Below, in pieces: positions 5,308 through 16,302 of a DNA stretch of 48,565 nt. Source of the stretch: Candidatus Bipolaricaulota bacterium. GTDB lineage: Bacteria; Bipolaricaulota; Bipolaricaulia; UBA7950; UBA9294. The position numbers were made by a program, and so were the translations under genes. How positions within the stretch are numbered: the stretch's first letter is position 1; each line of letters starts with the position of its first letter. Location: positions 1-48,565 of the forward strand of contig JAUWPW010000004.1 of NCBI GenBank assembly GCA_030611415.1, in the 5' to 3' direction. Below the pieces are notes generated by a model, which was not told the DNA's origin, searched no databases, and saw only the letters and a program-made list of their open reading frames with translations.

Positions 5308-8300
5308 TTGATTTCTGGTGATGATATTAAGCGGATAAAGCTCCAGCTTGCACCTGCATCTGTAGTGATTGGTTGGTCGCATGGTGAGATCACCCAGTCG
5401 GAGACGATTAACTACCGTACTCACAAACCTGAACGAGGTGGCTTATACGCAGAGGAGATCTTCGGCCCGGAGAGCGATTATGAATGTGCCTGTGGGAAGT
5501 ATAAGGGCAAGAAGTACGAGGGAATCACCTGCGAGAAGTGCCACGTACTAGTTACCGACTCCTCTGTGCGACGGGTAAATATGGCGCATATCTCGCTCGC
5601 CAGTCCAGTGATTCATTTCTGGTTCTTGAAGGGAGTCTCTAGCCTGCTGAATCGCCTCCTCGGGATGAAGAAGAAGGAACTGCAGCGAATTGCCTACTAC
5701 GAAACCGAGCCATCTGAGCAAATGCTCTATATAGTGACTACTTCGGAGTGTAAAGAGATTCACTGCGGAGAAACGCTTTATGAATCTGAATATGGCATTC
5801 TTGCTAATGCGTTCCCATTTTCAGTTGAGCCGGCTTACTATGTAGAAGAAGCGCCACGAGTTCTGGCTGATGAGGGCGGGAAGGTCATGATAGAGGAGCG
5901 TCATCTTACTAACGGTGAGAAGATAAGCGCGGTAGTTATCGGAAGCCAGGAATATCCAATCATTGGGGATATTGACTTGTTGGTGGAGGAAGGGGATAAG
6001 GCTTCAGCGGAAACTGTGATTGCCGAGAGACCGGTAGATGAGGTATGTTCCGAGACTGGTTTCGAGATGCTTAGCGTTCGCTATGGGGCAGCTATCAAGG
6101 GCGAGAAGATCGTGGAATTTGTTGATAGCTTGACTTTCCTTGTGACGCGAGTGAAGGATCCGGCAGTACCCCTCAAGATCGGTGATCGCTTGACCTACCT
6201 GGAAAAACGTGCCTATGAGAGAGTCTATCCAGATGGATTTGTTGCCATGACAGGAGCTGCTGGGATCAAGGGGTTGCTTAAAAGCCTTGATCTCGATGAG
6301 TTACATCGCTCCTTGAACGATGAGCTGCAAAGTAGTGTTGCTGTCGGTAATCGACGGCGATTGGTGAGGCGGCTGGAAGTAGTTGATCAGCTGCGTGGTT
6401 CAGGCAACAATCCACAGGATATGGTCCTTGACGTGGTTCCAGTGCTTCCTCCGGCATTGAGACCGATGATTCAGCTTGAGGGAGGAAGGTTTGCCACTAC
6501 CGATGTGAATGATCTATACCGTCGGATCATAAATAGAAATAACCGCCTTAAGAAGTTGATTGATATGGGCGCGCCGGAAGTGATCTTGCGCAATGAGCGA
6601 AGAATGCTCCAGGAGGCCGTTGATGCCCTGATCCATAATGAGAAGAAGGAAACTCCAATTCGCGGGCGTGATAACCGGCCGCTGAAGTCGCTTTCGGAAC
6701 GAATTCATGGTAAGCATGGTCGACTGAGGCGCAACCTTCTTGGGCGGCGAGTTGATTATTCGGGACGAGCCGTGATAGTAGTGGATCCTAAACTAAGGCT
6801 CGGACAGTGTGGTCTTCCTAAGAAGATGGCCCTCGAGCTGTTCAAACCCTTCATTCTTCACAATCTGGAATCAACCACCTTCTCTGATTTTGACGAGATT
6901 AAGAACAAGGCGCTTCGTGGTAAGATGCCAGAGGTGTGGGACATCCTTGAGAAGTTGGTGAAAACTCATCCTGTTTTGCTGAATCGTGCGCCGACATTAC
7001 ACCGGCTTTCTATCCAAGCGTTTGAGCCAGTTCTTGTCGATGGACAGGCCATACATATTCACCCCTTGGTTTGCCAACCGTACAATGCTGATTTTGATGG
7101 GGATCAGATGGCGGTTCATCTTCCTCTTTCTCCAGAAGCCATTGCAGAAGCACGAGAACTGATGGCAGCGCCTCGTAACATACTTTCGCCGGCTAACGGT
7201 GAGCCGCTAAGCCTCCCCACTCAAGACCCAGTCTTTGCCTACTATTATTTGACTGTTGTTGACCCGGAGGGTAAGGGTACGGGAAAATCCTTTCGAGATA
7301 TCATAGAAGCCAGGCGAGCGTGCGAGGAAGGAATAGTTGATCTTCATAGCAGGATCAAGATTAGGATGAATGGAAGGATAGTGGACACAACGCTTGGGCG
7401 CGCTGAGATGAATCTTTGCCTTCCGGAGGAAATACGTAACTACGATCGCGTAGTGGATCGGCGTGTAGTTAAGGAGATAGTCAAAGAGTGTTACCATCGT
7501 TTTGGCTGGGAGAGAACGGCCGAGCTTCTTGATCGCCTTAAGGACCTCGGATTCAAGTACGCTACCAAAGCAGGGCTTACGATTTCACTAAAGGATTGTC
7601 TAATTCCTGAAGAAAAGGAAGGAATCATAAAGCGTGCGTATGCGATAATACGACGAATCAACAGGCTTTACGAATTAGGCTTAGCTACCGAGGAAGAGCG
7701 TGCCAGGACTGTTATCCGCATTTGGCGTAGAACGGTTGACGAAGTTGAGGATGCAACAATGGAAAATCTTCGCCGCCATCTGTTCAATCCTCTTTACGGT
7801 ATTGTTATTTCAGGTGCGCGAGGTGGGCCTGATCAGGTGAAACAGCTGTGTGGGATGCGAGGACCTATGGCTGGCCCATCAGGTGAGATCATTGAGATGC
7901 CAGTTATTTCTAACTTCCGTGAGGGGTTGGATATGATGGAGTATTTTATCTCTACGCATGGTGGCCGTAAAGGTGCTGCTGATACTGCATTGAAGACAGC
8001 CAATTCTGGTTATTTGACTCGCCGTCTAGTTGATGCTTCTTCCGATACTGTTGTGGAGGAAATAGATTGTGGAACCGCGCAAGGTATTGAGGTTAACCCG
8101 TTGCGATTTAGTAAGACCGAGATCATGGAGACAATTGAAGAGCGAATATATGGGCGTGTAGCCAGTAGGCCTATTGTTGACCCAGCTACAGGGGAGATAA
8201 CGGTTGAGGCGAATCAGTGGATTACACGCGAGATGGCTGAACAAATTGGCCGATTAGAAGCTGTGCTGCACCTTGGCAGGGAAGAGGATGAAGCAAGGCT

Positions 8301-10227
8301 TATTGGTACCAAGAGTGTCGAGGATGTTTATGATGCTGAGGAGAGACGTGTTTTGCTTCAGGCCGACGAACGCATCACGCCTCGTTTGATCGATGCTTTG
8401 CGGACCGCTAACATCTCGAAAATTAGGGTGAGACCACAAATTGTAATTCGTTCTCCGATGACCTGTGAGACAAGTAAAGGGGTCTGCCAATATTGCTACG
8501 GATACGATATGAGTAACCATCGGCCGGTAGAGCCAGGAACGGCAGTTGGAGTAATAGCTGCGCAGTCAATTGGTGAGCCGGGAACCCAGCTGACAATGCG
8601 TACCTTTCATACTGGTGGGGTTGCTGGCGCGGATATTACTCAGGGCCTCCCTCGCGCTGAAGAGCTGTTTGAGGCACGCAAGGCGTTGAAAAGTGTTCAA
8701 TCTGTGCTTTCTCCTCTTGATGGTTATATCAAATCGATTTCCTCCACCGAGAAGGGAAGCGAATTAGTGGAGATTGAGAGTGCTTGCAGAATGATACAGA
8801 TTCCTACAGTCCTTGCCTGTGCCGAACCAGGCGAGGAAGTGGACGTAAACGGAGTGATCAATGTAAAGAGTCCATGTTCCGGCGAGGTTTACATATTGGA
8901 CAACAGGGAGATGTTGATTATTGACTCTGCTTCAGGCGATCGATCCTATCCTCTTCCTCCAAATGCCCTCCCGCGGGTCAAGAATGGCGAGATCGTATCA
9001 GCTGGAAATGCTCTTACCAAGCGATTCAATATTGAAGGTGTTGTGAGTAACACAATAGGAACAGTCTCGGTTGTCAATGAGGATGAACGCGCTTTTCAAC
9101 TCGTGGCAACAAATGGGGATGTGTACAACTACAGCATTCCATACGGGGCACGCATGATGGTTGAACCGGAAGCCAAAGTAAAGGTTGGAGATCGATTAAC
9201 TTCCCGCTCAAGACCGATCTTTATTGCCGCAGAAGCGGAAGGAACAGTAGTGCTGCTTGCCGATAGAATCATCGTTTACAATCCGGACGGTAACGCAGTA
9301 CGTTTCCCTTTAACGAAGGACATCTCGCCAATAGGGAAGAGAAAGGATGGGGGCCAGGTGAAAGCAGGTTGGCCACTGGTACAACCGGAGATTCTTCATA
9401 AGGGATCTCTATTTGTAGAAAAGGTAGAGGAAAAGGGCGAGATAACCAATATCCATTTGACACCAAGAAGCGTAGTAGAGGTTGATCAATCGCTTGTGGT
9501 TCGGGTTGGTGACAAGGTAGAAGAGGGAGATCTGCTAACCAAGGGAGTTGTAGCTCCTCAAGCTCTTCTGGACACAGCGGGAGTGCAGAAGACACGAGAC
9601 TACTTGTTGACGGAGATTCACAAGGTATACAAGACGCAAGGGGTTGACATCAATGACAAACACCTTGAGATAATCATTCGTCAAACCCTTAATAATGCGC
9701 GCATATTGGATCAAGGCGATTCGCGTTTCTTGGTAAATGACCTTGTGACGCTAGAAGAATTTCAGCACGAAGTACGTAGGCTAAGTGACTTGAATCGTTT
9801 GATGGATCGCACTCGTAAGGGAGTAATTGGAGAAGAAGTAGCGGAGAGTATTATAGCTCATGGTCATTTGATTGCTGCTAAGGGTGAGCCCTTTACTGAA
9901 GAGGTCTTCCAAGCAGCGCAGCGCGCTGGAGTTACTAGGGTCTATATTCAACAAGAGGGTGAATCCATGGAAGTTCCTATTAAGGACAAAGAACTTCCCG
10001 TTGCCGAGCGTGAATTGTTGCGGATTTCTAAGGCTGCCCTACATACAAAGGGATGGCTGTCTGCGGCTTCCTTTCAGCGAACAACTAAGGTCCTTGCCGA
10101 GGCAGCGTTGCGTGGAGAGGTTGATGAGCTTTTGAGTTTGAAGCCAAGTGTTATTGTAGGGAAACGGATACCATGCGGCACTGGGTTTCCCAGGCCGCAT
10201 GAGAAAACAGCTGAATCAGAGCAATAG
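5308..10227 (+). CDS. rpoC: DNA-directed RNA polymerase beta' subunit
   Basis: Largest RNA polymerase subunit, carrying most of the catalytic centre. The NADFDGDQM motif (the three Asp that bind catalytic Mg) is encoded near 7084-7110; the N-terminal zinc site is C-x-C...C-x2-C near 5488-5541, and the second zinc site includes [11 protein letters not shown] near 8461-8500. At about 1640 residues it is much longer than the ~1200-1400 of many bacteria. Extra sequence lies between the first zinc site and the clamp (about residues 115-290) and near the C-terminus (about 1135-1400), where repeats such as VEPGxxVxxGDxL suggest sandwich-barrel hybrid motifs, as in the similarly long Thermotoga subunit. 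I chose TTG 5308 because GAGAGGTG (5293-5300) lies 7 bases before it; GTG 5299 is the longer alternative. rpoB is not adjacent. Confidence 0.96.
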   Translation: MISGDDIKRIKLQLAPASVVIGWSHGEITQSETINYRTHKPERGGLYAEEIFGPESDYECACGKYKGKKYEGITCEKCHVLVTDSSVRRVNMAHISLASPVIHFWFLKGVSSLLNRLLGMKKKELQRIAYYETEPSEQMLYIVTTSECKEIHCGETLYESEYGILANAFPFSVEPAYYVEEAPRVLADEGGKVMIEERHLTNGEKISAVVIGSQEYPIIGDIDLLVEEGDKASAETVIAERPVDEVCSETGFEMLSVRYGAAIKGEKIVEFVDSLTFLVTRVKDPAVPLKIGDRLTYLEKRAYERVYPDGFVAMTGAAGIKGLLKSLDLDELHRSLNDELQSSVAVGNRRRLVRRLEVVDQLRGSGNNPQDMVLDVVPVLPPALRPMIQLEGGRFATTDVNDLYRRIINRNNRLKKLIDMGAPEVILRNERRMLQEAVDALIHNEKKETPIRGRDNRPLKSLSERIHGKHGRLRRNLLGRRVDYSGRAVIVVDPKLRLGQCGLPKKMALELFKPFILHNLESTTFSDFDEIKNKALRGKMPEVWDILEKLVKTHPVLLNRAPTLHRLSIQAFEPVLVDGQAIHIHPLVCQPYNADFDGDQMAVHLPLSPEAIAEARELMAAPRNILSPANGEPLSLPTQDPVFAYYYLTVVDPEGKGTGKSFRDIIEARRACEEGIVDLHSRIKIRMNGRIVDTTLGRAEMNLCLPEEIRNYDRVVDRRVVKEIVKECYHRFGWERTAELLDRLKDLGFKYATKAGLTISLKDCLIPEEKEGIIKRAYAIIRRINRLYELGLATEEERARTVIRIWRRTVDEVEDATMENLRRHLFNPLYGIVISGARGGPDQVKQLCGMRGPMAGPSGEIIEMPVISNFREGLDMMEYFISTHGGRKGAADTALKTANSGYLTRRLVDASSDTVVEEIDCGTAQGIEVNPLRFSKTEIMETIEERIYGRVASRPIVDPATGEITVEANQWITREMAEQIGRLEAVLHLGREEDEARLIGTKSVEDVYDAEERRVLLQADERITPRLIDALRTANISKIRVRPQIVIRSPMTCETSKGVCQYCYGYDMSNHRPVEPGTAVGVIAAQSIGEPGTQLTMRTFHTGGVAGADITQGLPRAEELFEARKALKSVQSVLSPLDGYIKSISSTEKGSELVEIESACRMIQIPTVLACAEPGEEVDVNGVINVKSPCSGEVYILDNREMLIIDSASGDRSYPLPPNALPRVKNGEIVSAGNALTKRFNIEGVVSNTIGTVSVVNEDERAFQLVATNGDVYNYSIPYGARMMVEPEAKVKVGDRLTSRSRPIFIAAEAEGTVVLLADRIIVYNPDGNAVRFPLTKDISPIGKRKDGGQVKAGWPLVQPEILHKGSLFVEKVEEKGEITNIHLTPRSVVEVDQSLVVRVGDKVEEGDLLTKGVVAPQALLDTAGVQKTRDYLLTEIHKVYKTQGVDINDKHLEIIIRQTLNNARILDQGDSRFLVNDLVTLEEFQHEVRRLSDLNRLMDRTRKGVIGEEVAESIIAHGHLIAAKGEPFTEEVFQAAQRAGVTRVYIQQEGESMEVPIKDKELPVAERELLRISKAALHTKGWLSAASFQRTTKVLAEAALRGEVDELLSLKPSVIVGKRIPCGTGFPRPHEKTAESEQ

Positions 10228-10239
10228 GTCTGGACAAAC

Positions 10240-10268
10240 TTGACACAGTTTGTGAGTGTGTCTATAAT
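10240..10268 (+). promoter_or_regulatory. Perfect consensus promoter of the ribosomal-protein run
   Basis: TTGACA at 10240-10245, exactly 17 bases, TATAAT at 10263-10268, starting 12 bases after the rpoC stop codon. Transcription would begin near 10275, giving a leader of about 20 bases before rpsL. No other match this good is seen in the run, so it probably drives rpsL and many genes downstream. Confidence 0.8.
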
Positions 10269-10295
10269 TTATTAATTGCGATTTGGAGAGTAAAC

Positions 10296-10667
10296 ATGCC
10301 AACAGTAAATCAGTTGATTAGGCTAGGACGTAAGGCGAAAGTGAAGAAGAGCAAAGCACGCGCGCTTGATTGTTGTCCACAACTACGTGGCGTATGTACC
10401 CGAGTCTACACCCGTACGCCTAAGAAGCCAAACTCGGCATTACGCAAGGTTGCACGAGTACGTTTGAGCAACGGAAAAGAAGTTACGGCTTACATTGGTG
10501 GTGAAGGACACAATTTACAGGAGCACTCTATAGTTCTTGTGCGCGGTGGCCGTGTAAAGGATTTGCCAGGGGTGCGTTACCATATCGTTCGAGGAACACT
10601 TGATACAGAGGGAGTGGAAGGGCGGAAGCAAGGACGATCGAAGTATGGGACTAAGAGGCCCAGTTAA
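10296..10667 (+). CDS. rpsL: 30S ribosomal protein S12
   Basis: Decoding-centre protein of the small subunit, 123 residues, typical length. The [11 protein letters not shown] loop (Lys43/44) and [13 protein letters not shown] (Lys88, Asp89) are intact; changes at these lysines give streptomycin resistance elsewhere, so this is the wild-type form, and Asp89 is the residue RimO methylthiolates in other bacteria. Cys26, Cys27 and Cys34 (CCPQLRGVC) resemble the cysteines of thermophile S12. GGAGAG lies 5 bases before the ATG. First gene after the consensus promoter; rpsG follows after 9 bases. Confidence 0.98.
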   Translation: MPTVNQLIRLGRKAKVKKSKARALDCCPQLRGVCTRVYTRTPKKPNSALRKVARVRLSNGKEVTAYIGGEGHNLQEHSIVLVRGGRVKDLPGVRYHIVRGTLDTEGVEGRKQGRSKYGTKRPS

Positions 10668-10676
10668 GGAGAGAGG

Positions 10677-11135
10677 ATGGAGCTACCAGGGCGTGATGTG
10701 AAACTGGATGTTAAGTACAATAGTAAATTACTTGGAAAGTTAATCAATTATGTTATGCTAGATGGGAAAAAGGCTACTGCTGAACGAATAGTCTATGACG
10801 CTCTGGATCAGATTGAGAAACACAATGAGTCCTCGGCTCTTGACATGTTTAGAGAAGCTGTTGCCAACTGTTCTCCTCGGTTAGAGGTGCGTACTCGTCG
10901 TGTTGGCGGTGCGAATTATCAAATCCCTTATGAGGTTCCTAAGGATCGTCAAATCGCTCTTGCTTTTCGGTGGATTGTTCAGGCAGCACGAGAGCGAGGA
11001 GAGTATGCTATGTCAGCCCGCCTTGCCGCTGAGATTACTGCCGCGACGCGCAAGGAGGGAAAGGCTTACAATAAGCGGCTTGAGTCACATCGCATGGCAG
11101 AGGCCAACAAGGCTTTTGCTCATTACCGCTGGTAA
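10677..11135 (+). CDS. rpsG: 30S ribosomal protein S7
   Basis: Primary binder of the 16S 3' major domain that nucleates the 30S head. 152 residues, close to the usual 156. The signature VRTRRVGGANYQIPYEV lies near 72-88, and the helical segment RWIVQAARERGEYAMSARLA near 104-123 is typical. The start codon follows GGAGAGAGG. In many bacteria S7 is the translational repressor of the str operon; I did not find a clear mimic site in the 9 bases before it. Confidence 0.98.
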   Translation: MELPGRDVKLDVKYNSKLLGKLINYVMLDGKKATAERIVYDALDQIEKHNESSALDMFREAVANCSPRLEVRTRRVGGANYQIPYEVPKDRQIALAFRWIVQAARERGEYAMSARLAAEITAATRKEGKAYNKRLESHRMAEANKAFAHYRW

Positions 11136-11190
11136 CTAGCTTTCCCGACGAAGATCCCAGATTGAGCGAGAATAATCAAAGGGGAAGTGT

Positions 11191-13266
11191 ATGTTTGCCA
11201 ATGGCTTAGCGGAGATGAAATGGGTCAGGAATATTGGGATCATGGCCCATATCGATGCGGGCAAAACCACAACCACGGAGCGTATCCTTTACTACACCGG
11301 ACGTACCCATAGAATGGGTGAGGTCCATGACGGGGATACTGAGATGGACTGGATGCCCGAGGAACGCCAACGAGGCATCACAATCACTTCTGCGGCCACA
11401 TCCTGCCCTTGGCATGAGTACCAGATCAATGTTATCGATACTCCGGGACACGTAGATTTTACTGCGGAAGTAGAGCGTTCATTACGTATTCTCGATGGAG
11501 GGGTTGTAATCTTTTCTGGAGTGGAGATGGTGGAGTCACAGTCTGAGGCGGTATGGCAGCAGGCTGATCGTTATCACATTCCGCGGATAGCATTCATCAA
11601 CAAACTTGATCGGGTTGAGTCAAACTACATCGGGACACTAGAAATGCTTGAGGAACGCTTAGGGGCAAGAGTGGTCCCGTTGCAGCTTCCCTATTGTGAT
11701 TCTGATCGATGTTTGGTAGGAATGATAGATCTCCTTGAACAGAGACTTATCGTCTGGAATCAGGAAAACAAAGGGGAGACTTGGGAATATCTGGCTGTGC
11801 CACAGAAGCTACGAGGTAGTGTTGAGCACTACCGAGAGGTGGCGATTGAACGAGTGGCGGAGTTTAATGATCGAGTAATGGAATCCTATGTTGAAGGCAA
11901 GAATATTGACCGTGTAGCGTTTCACGGCGGATTACGCCAGGGATGCATACGACAGCTACTGGTACCTGTTCTTGGAGGATCGGCTGTTCAGAATCAGGGA
12001 ATTCAGCCTCTTCTTGATGCGATAACGCGCTATCTTCCTTCTCCGCTTGATGTCCCTCCGGTGCATGGAGTTAAGGGTGGCGAAGTTCGTTCGGCGGATC
12101 CAACGGCACCGTTTGCTGCGCTTGCATTCAAGGTTGTCATGGATCGTTATGTTGGGCGGTTAGTGTTCATACGTGTCTATTCGGGGAAGATAGGAGTTGG
12201 CGAGCAAGTGCTTAATGTTTCGACGGGAAAGAGTCTTCGGCTTAGTCGGATTTTTCGGATGCATGCTAATCAGCGAACACAGCTAGGCGAAGCCATGGCA
12301 GGTGAGATTGTAGCGGTTGTAGGATCAAGGGATATATCAACTGGAGATACATTATCTGACCGAACAGCACCAATCTTGCTGGAGAAGATCAGTTTTCCAG
12401 AACCGGTCGTATCTGTGGCAATTGAGCCACGCAGTGAGAGCGAGCGGGGTGCGCTACATGAAGGATTGGCTAGGTTAGCTCAAGAAGATCCAACCTTTCG
12501 AGTCGACGTGGATGAAACCACAAGTCAGACAGTTATTTCTGGAATGGGTGAACTTCACCTGGAAATCCTGATGGAACGATTGCGTAAGGAAGAAAGGATT
12601 TCTGTGGCGATGGGAAAACCTCAGGTCGCCTATCGTGAGACACTGCGAGAACCAATCAACGTGGACAAGGAGTTTGCAAAGCAGACCGCCGGGCGAGGGC
12701 AATACGGGCACGTTATCGTGTATCTAGAGCCGCTTTCTCGTGGAAGTGGTGTTCAGTTCGTAGATGCGGTGAAGAAGGATGAGATTCCAAAACAGTACCG
12801 GGGCGCCGCTATCAGTGCAATGAGGGAACTATTGACAAATGGCCCACTTGCCGGTTATCCTTTAGTAGATATCAAGATCACCTTAGTAGGTGGTTCATTC
12901 AGCCCAGTGGATTCGTCGGAAGTGGCTTTTCGTGCAGCCGCTGCAGATGCACTTCATGATGTCTTCGAGAGGGGTGCTTTTGACCTTTTGGAGCCAATTA
13001 TGGAGGGAGAAGTGGCTACACCTGGCGAGTACTTGGGAGAGGTAATGGACGACTTGGGACAGAGGCGGGGGGTGATCCAGAGCTGTCAGCCGCGAGGGAC
13101 AGTCCAGGTAATTGTTGTTTGTGTTCCTCTTGCTGAGACATTTGGTTACGCTACACGTCTACGTTCTTTGACTCAGGGACGTGCCGCTTACACATTGAGA
13201 GTAACACGTTATGATGTAGTGCCGGAGGAGTTGAGTCGAATGATCAAGAGAAGCAGAGGTTATTAA
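11191..13266 (+). CDS. fusA: Translation elongation factor G
   Basis: GTPase that moves tRNAs and mRNA through the ribosome, 691 residues. G1 is AHIDAGKTT (near 19-27), switch II follows in DTPGH, G4 is NKLD, and [10 protein letters not shown] marks domain III. Domain IV carries GRGQYGHV and its tip loop reads [10 protein letters not shown]; the position that is His in the usual GSYHDVDSS (His583 in E. coli) is Ser571 here. Domain V contains [18 protein letters not shown] 11191 follows GGGGAAG; ATG 11215 (MKWVRNIG) is a shorter alternative. The gene sits between rpsG and rpsJ, where tuf would normally follow it; tuf is absent. Confidence 0.96.
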   Translation: MFANGLAEMKWVRNIGIMAHIDAGKTTTTERILYYTGRTHRMGEVHDGDTEMDWMPEERQRGITITSAATSCPWHEYQINVIDTPGHVDFTAEVERSLRILDGGVVIFSGVEMVESQSEAVWQQADRYHIPRIAFINKLDRVESNYIGTLEMLEERLGARVVPLQLPYCDSDRCLVGMIDLLEQRLIVWNQENKGETWEYLAVPQKLRGSVEHYREVAIERVAEFNDRVMESYVEGKNIDRVAFHGGLRQGCIRQLLVPVLGGSAVQNQGIQPLLDAITRYLPSPLDVPPVHGVKGGEVRSADPTAPFAALAFKVVMDRYVGRLVFIRVYSGKIGVGEQVLNVSTGKSLRLSRIFRMHANQRTQLGEAMAGEIVAVVGSRDISTGDTLSDRTAPILLEKISFPEPVVSVAIEPRSESERGALHEGLARLAQEDPTFRVDVDETTSQTVISGMGELHLEILMERLRKEERISVAMGKPQVAYRETLREPINVDKEFAKQTAGRGQYGHVIVYLEPLSRGSGVQFVDAVKKDEIPKQYRGAAISAMRELLTNGPLAGYPLVDIKITLVGGSFSPVDSSEVAFRAAAADALHDVFERGAFDLLEPIMEGEVATPGEYLGEVMDDLGQRRGVIQSCQPRGTVQVIVVCVPLAETFGYATRLRSLTQGRAAYTLRVTRYDVVPEELSRMIKRSRGY

Positions 13267-13268
13267 GC

Positions 13269-13577
13269 ATGGCAAGAGAGAAGATTAGAATCAAGTTGCG
13301 GGGTTACGATCATGAACTTGTGGATAGCTCCATTAAGAAGATAGTTGATTCAGCGAAGCAGACAAGGGCTAAGATCGCTGGACCTGTTCCTCTTCCGACA
13401 AGGAGGCGAATTTACACGGTTCTCCGCTCGCCGCATGTGAATAAGAAATCGATGGAGCATTTCGAGCGAAGGATTCATACGCGGCTACTTGATATCAAGG
13501 AACCAACTTCGGAAACGATCAATGCTCTGATGGATATTGAACTTCCAACTGGGATTGATATCGAGATTAAACTGTAA
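13269..13577 (+). CDS. rpsJ: 30S ribosomal protein S10
   Basis: Head protein of the 30S subunit, also the NusE partner of NusB/NusG in antitermination. 102 residues, full length. Conserved [14 protein letters not shown] at the N-terminus, [19 protein letters not shown] near 37-55 and the C-terminal VDRL-equivalent ends in GIDIEIKL. The gene begins 2 bases after the EF-G stop codon, so translation is probably coupled and there is no gap for an S10-operon promoter. Confidence 0.97.
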   Translation: MAREKIRIKLRGYDHELVDSSIKKIVDSAKQTRAKIAGPVPLPTRRRIYTVLRSPHVNKKSMEHFERRIHTRLLDIKEPTSETINALMDIELPTGIDIEIKL

Positions 13578-13601
13578 CGAATAGTCACGGAGGTTGGATC
13601 A

Positions 13602-14231
13602 ATGACGGTTGGGATCTTATCACGTAAAATAGGGATGACGCAGCTGTTCGACGATGGCAACGCAATTGGTGTCACAGTTGTTATGGCAGAACCAAGTACA
13701 GTTGTTCAGATAAGAAGGAAAGAAACTGATGGATATGATGCCCTTCAGCTTGGTTATCAAGAAGTCGTCCAGGAACGTAGGATTACACGTCCCATGTTAG
13801 GGCACTTCAAGAAGGCAGGAGTTGTGCCACACCGACATTTGTTCGAGGTACGGGTGGATGATCCTGCTAGGTACAAAGTGGGAGACAAGATTGGGGTTGA
13901 GGCGTTTACGAAGGGTGACAAAGTGGATGTTATGGGAACATCACGTGGTCTTGGATTTCAGGGTGTTGTAAAGCGTTGGAACTTCGCCGGTGGACCAAAA
14001 TCTCATGGATCGCATTTTCACCGTGGTCCGGGATCGGTGGGAAACTGTGTGAAGCCGGGACGAGTAGTCAAAGGAAAGAAGCTGCCAGGACATATGGGAA
14101 ACCGTCGCCGAACAATGAAGGGTGTTGAGATATTACGGGTTGATGCAGAGAAGAACCTGCTAGTGCTCAAAGGAGCAGTTCCAGGTCCGCGTGGTGGCAT
14201 GTTGAAATTGACAAGGAAGGGTCATGGTTGA
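13602..14231 (+). CDS. rplC: 50S ribosomal protein L3
   Basis: Binds near the 23S 3' end and the peptidyl-transferase centre. 209 residues. N-terminal GILSRKIGMTQLFDD and the loop GPKSHGSHFHRGPGSVG (near 127-143) are diagnostic; the GHMGN segment follows. The Gln normally methylated by PrmB in some bacteria cannot be assigned by eye. GGAGG is 8 bases before the ATG. The stop codon overlaps the start of rplD by 8 bases. Confidence 0.97.
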   Translation: MTVGILSRKIGMTQLFDDGNAIGVTVVMAEPSTVVQIRRKETDGYDALQLGYQEVVQERRITRPMLGHFKKAGVVPHRHLFEVRVDDPARYKVGDKIGVEAFTKGDKVDVMGTSRGLGFQGVVKRWNFAGGPKSHGSHFHRGPGSVGNCVKPGRVVKGKKLPGHMGNRRRTMKGVEILRVDAEKNLLVLKGAVPGPRGGMLKLTRKGHG

Positions 14232-14862
14232 AGCGAGATTGTATAGCCTTGATGAAGCGACGGAACCGAAAACGGTGGCACTGGATGCCACAATTTTTGA
14301 TGCGAAGGTTAATCCGGATCTTCTATATCGGGCTGTTCGTACACAGTTGCTAAGTCGGCGTCAGGGGACGAGTTCTACAAAGACGCGTGGGGAAGTTAGG
14401 GGAGGCGGCCGTAAGCCCTGGCGACAGAAAGGGACAGGCCGTGCCCGCGCAGGAAGCCGTCGTTCTCCGTTGTGGGTAGGTGGTGGAATCACTTTTGGTC
14501 CGAAACCGCGTTCCTACAAAGTGAAATTACCCAAGAAAATGCGCCGAGGGGCACTTATCTCTGCACTATCCGATCGCGCTGGTGATGGAAAGGTTACTTT
14601 GCTTGGTGAGATAGCGTTTACCGAGCCCACAACTAAGGGGGCTGTTTCCTTGTTGAATCGGTTAGGAATAAGTTCTACGGCACTGGTGATTGTTAGTGCG
14701 AGTGAGTATAATCGTGCGGTTAGAAAATCCTTTTCTAATCTCGTAGGAATAAAATGTCTGGCAGCGGGGGGATTGAACGTTTACGACGTACTGCGACATG
14801 ATGAGCTTATGCTCACTTTGTCCGGACTTAAGGAAGTGAAGGAGAGGTTTCGAGATGGGTAA
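14224..14862 (+). CDS. rplD: 50S ribosomal protein L4
   Basis: Lines the nascent-peptide tunnel through its extended loop. 212 residues. The loop signature [20 protein letters not shown] lies at about 54-73 and [20 protein letters not shown] follows. Start overlaps the L3 stop codon (ATG at 14224), and its own stop codon overlaps the L23 start. In E. coli L4 represses the S10 operon; whether that holds here is unknown because rpsJ has almost no leader. Confidence 0.97.
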   Translation: MVEARLYSLDEATEPKTVALDATIFDAKVNPDLLYRAVRTQLLSRRQGTSSTKTRGEVRGGGRKPWRQKGTGRARAGSRRSPLWVGGGITFGPKPRSYKVKLPKKMRRGALISALSDRAGDGKVTLLGEIAFTEPTTKGAVSLLNRLGISSTALVIVSASEYNRAVRKSFSNLVGIKCLAAGGLNVYDVLRHDELMLTLSGLKEVKERFRDG

Positions 14863-15151
14863 GTTGCTTCATCCTGAGGATATTCTTCTAGCCCCCCTCT
14901 TAACGGAAGAAACGTGGGGAATGATGGAACAGAACAAGTATACTTTTCGGGTTGCCCTTGGTGTGAACAAAGTGCAGATTCGTAAAGCAGTTGAAGAGAT
15001 ATTCAAAGTGAAAGTTGACAGGGTTTGGACAGCTAATATAAAGGGTAAGCCCCGCCGCGAGCGGCTAAACCAGATGCATGGACATACATCGCGTTGGCAC
15101 AAGGCGATTGTACGATTGGCACCTGGTGACCGGATTGATGTAATGGGGTGA
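14855..15151 (+). CDS. rplW: 50S ribosomal protein L23
   Basis: Sits at the tunnel exit and docks signal recognition particle and trigger factor. 98 residues. LLTEETWGMMEQNKYTFRV and VDRVWTANIKGKPRR are recognisable; the family's conserved N-K-x-x-I-x-x-A-V-E reads NKVQIRKAVEE. Starts inside the end of rplD (8-base overlap), implying coupling. Confidence 0.96.
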   Translation: MGKLLHPEDILLAPLLTEETWGMMEQNKYTFRVALGVNKVQIRKAVEEIFKVKVDRVWTANIKGKPRRERLNQMHGHTSRWHKAIVRLAPGDRIDVMG

Positions 15152-15160
15152 TGGTAGGCG

Positions 15161-15997
15161 ATGACACCGAAGAGATTTAGTCCAACATCTCCAGGACGAC
15201 GGCACGCAGATCTGCCTGACTACGGGGAGCTATCGGGAACGGCTCCCGAAAGAAGCCTGTTGTGTCCAATACACAAGAAGGGTGGCAGGAACAACCAAGG
15301 CAAGATTACTGCGCGCTGGCGAGGAGGAGGACACAAGCGTCGTTACCGAGTGATTGACTTTGGGCGTGCTAAGGATGGAGTCCCTGCACAGGTTGTTTCA
15401 CGTGAGTATGATCCGAATCGCTCTAGCTGGATTATGTTGCTTCACTATTCTGATGGTGAGAAACGCTATATTCTTGCCCCTTTCTCGCTTGAGATAGGAG
15501 CCAAAGTAGAAGCGGGGGAGGAAGCGGAAATCCGTGTAGGAAACGCGATGTCGTTAAGACGCATTCCTTTGGGGGCTATCGTTCACAATGTAGAGCTAAC
15601 CCCTAGGAGCCGGGGAAAGGTTGCACGGTCGGCAGGAACTTCTGCTAAGCTGATAGGTAAAGAAGGGAACAGGGTCCATGTCCGTATGCCTTCTGGCGAA
15701 GTAAGGATTTTTGACGCTGAGTGCCGAGCAACAATTGGAGAGGTATCAAATCCCGATCATAAGAATATTAAGCATGGAAAAGCTGGACGCGTGCGCCATT
15801 TAGGACGTAAGCCAGAGGTACGTGGCGTTGCTATGAATCCTGTTGATCATCCTCATGGTGGTGGAGAAGGAAGGGCTCATGTGGGACGGCCACAAGTGTC
15901 GCCAACGGGGAAGCTAGCTAAAGGTGGCCGCACTCGCAAGAAGAATAAGAGAAGCAATGCTTGTATTGTGCGCCGTGCAGGGAAGGGAAGAAGGTAA
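15161..15997 (+). CDS. rplB: 50S ribosomal protein L2
   Basis: Large, highly conserved protein that joins the subunits and supports the peptidyl-transferase centre. 278 residues, full length. GRITxRHRGGGHKRxYR reads [17 protein letters not shown] near 47-63, and the C-terminal [14 protein letters not shown] (near 225-238) contains the invariant His. The TTSR-like linker and the basic C-terminus KKNKRSN are present. Ends just before rpsS; 9-base gap from rplW. Confidence 0.98.
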   Translation: MTPKRFSPTSPGRRHADLPDYGELSGTAPERSLLCPIHKKGGRNNQGKITARWRGGGHKRRYRVIDFGRAKDGVPAQVVSREYDPNRSSWIMLLHYSDGEKRYILAPFSLEIGAKVEAGEEAEIRVGNAMSLRRIPLGAIVHNVELTPRSRGKVARSAGTSAKLIGKEGNRVHVRMPSGEVRIFDAECRATIGEVSNPDHKNIKHGKAGRVRHLGRKPEVRGVAMNPVDHPHGGGEGRAHVGRPQVSPTGKLAKGGRTRKKNKRSNACIVRRAGKGRR

Positions 15998-16008
15998 GGA
16001 GAAAGGCT

Positions 16009-16293
16009 ATGCCTAGATCGACAAAGAAAGGTCCGTTTGTGTCTGAAACCCTCCTGAAGAAGGTTCATAAGGTGAAACAAGGAGAACTGAAGGAAATCAA
16101 GACTTGGTCAAGGGGTTCTATGATTACTCCTGAGATGGTAGGCCTGACAATCAAAGTGCATAATGGAAGAATTCACTCTCCTGTCTACATCGTGGAGAAC
16201 ATGGTAGGCCATAAACTGGGAGAATTTGCTCCTACGCGAGTGTTTCGAGCACATGGTGGAATGAAGAAGAAGAGAGCACCAGGCTTAACTTAA
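16009..16293 (+). CDS. rpsS: 30S ribosomal protein S19
   Basis: Head protein that contacts S13 and the A-site region. 94 residues. I start at ATG 16009 ([11 protein letters not shown]), the family's normal N-terminus, because the frame upstream overlaps the end of rplB and GGAGAAAGG lies just before this [22 protein letters not shown] and [16 protein letters not shown] are standard signatures. Confidence 0.97.
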   Translation: MPRSTKKGPFVSETLLKKVHKVKQGELKEIKTWSRGSMITPEMVGLTIKVHNGRIHSPVYIVENMVGHKLGEFAPTRVFRAHGGMKKKRAPGLT

Positions 16294-16302
16294 GAGGTTG
16301 AT

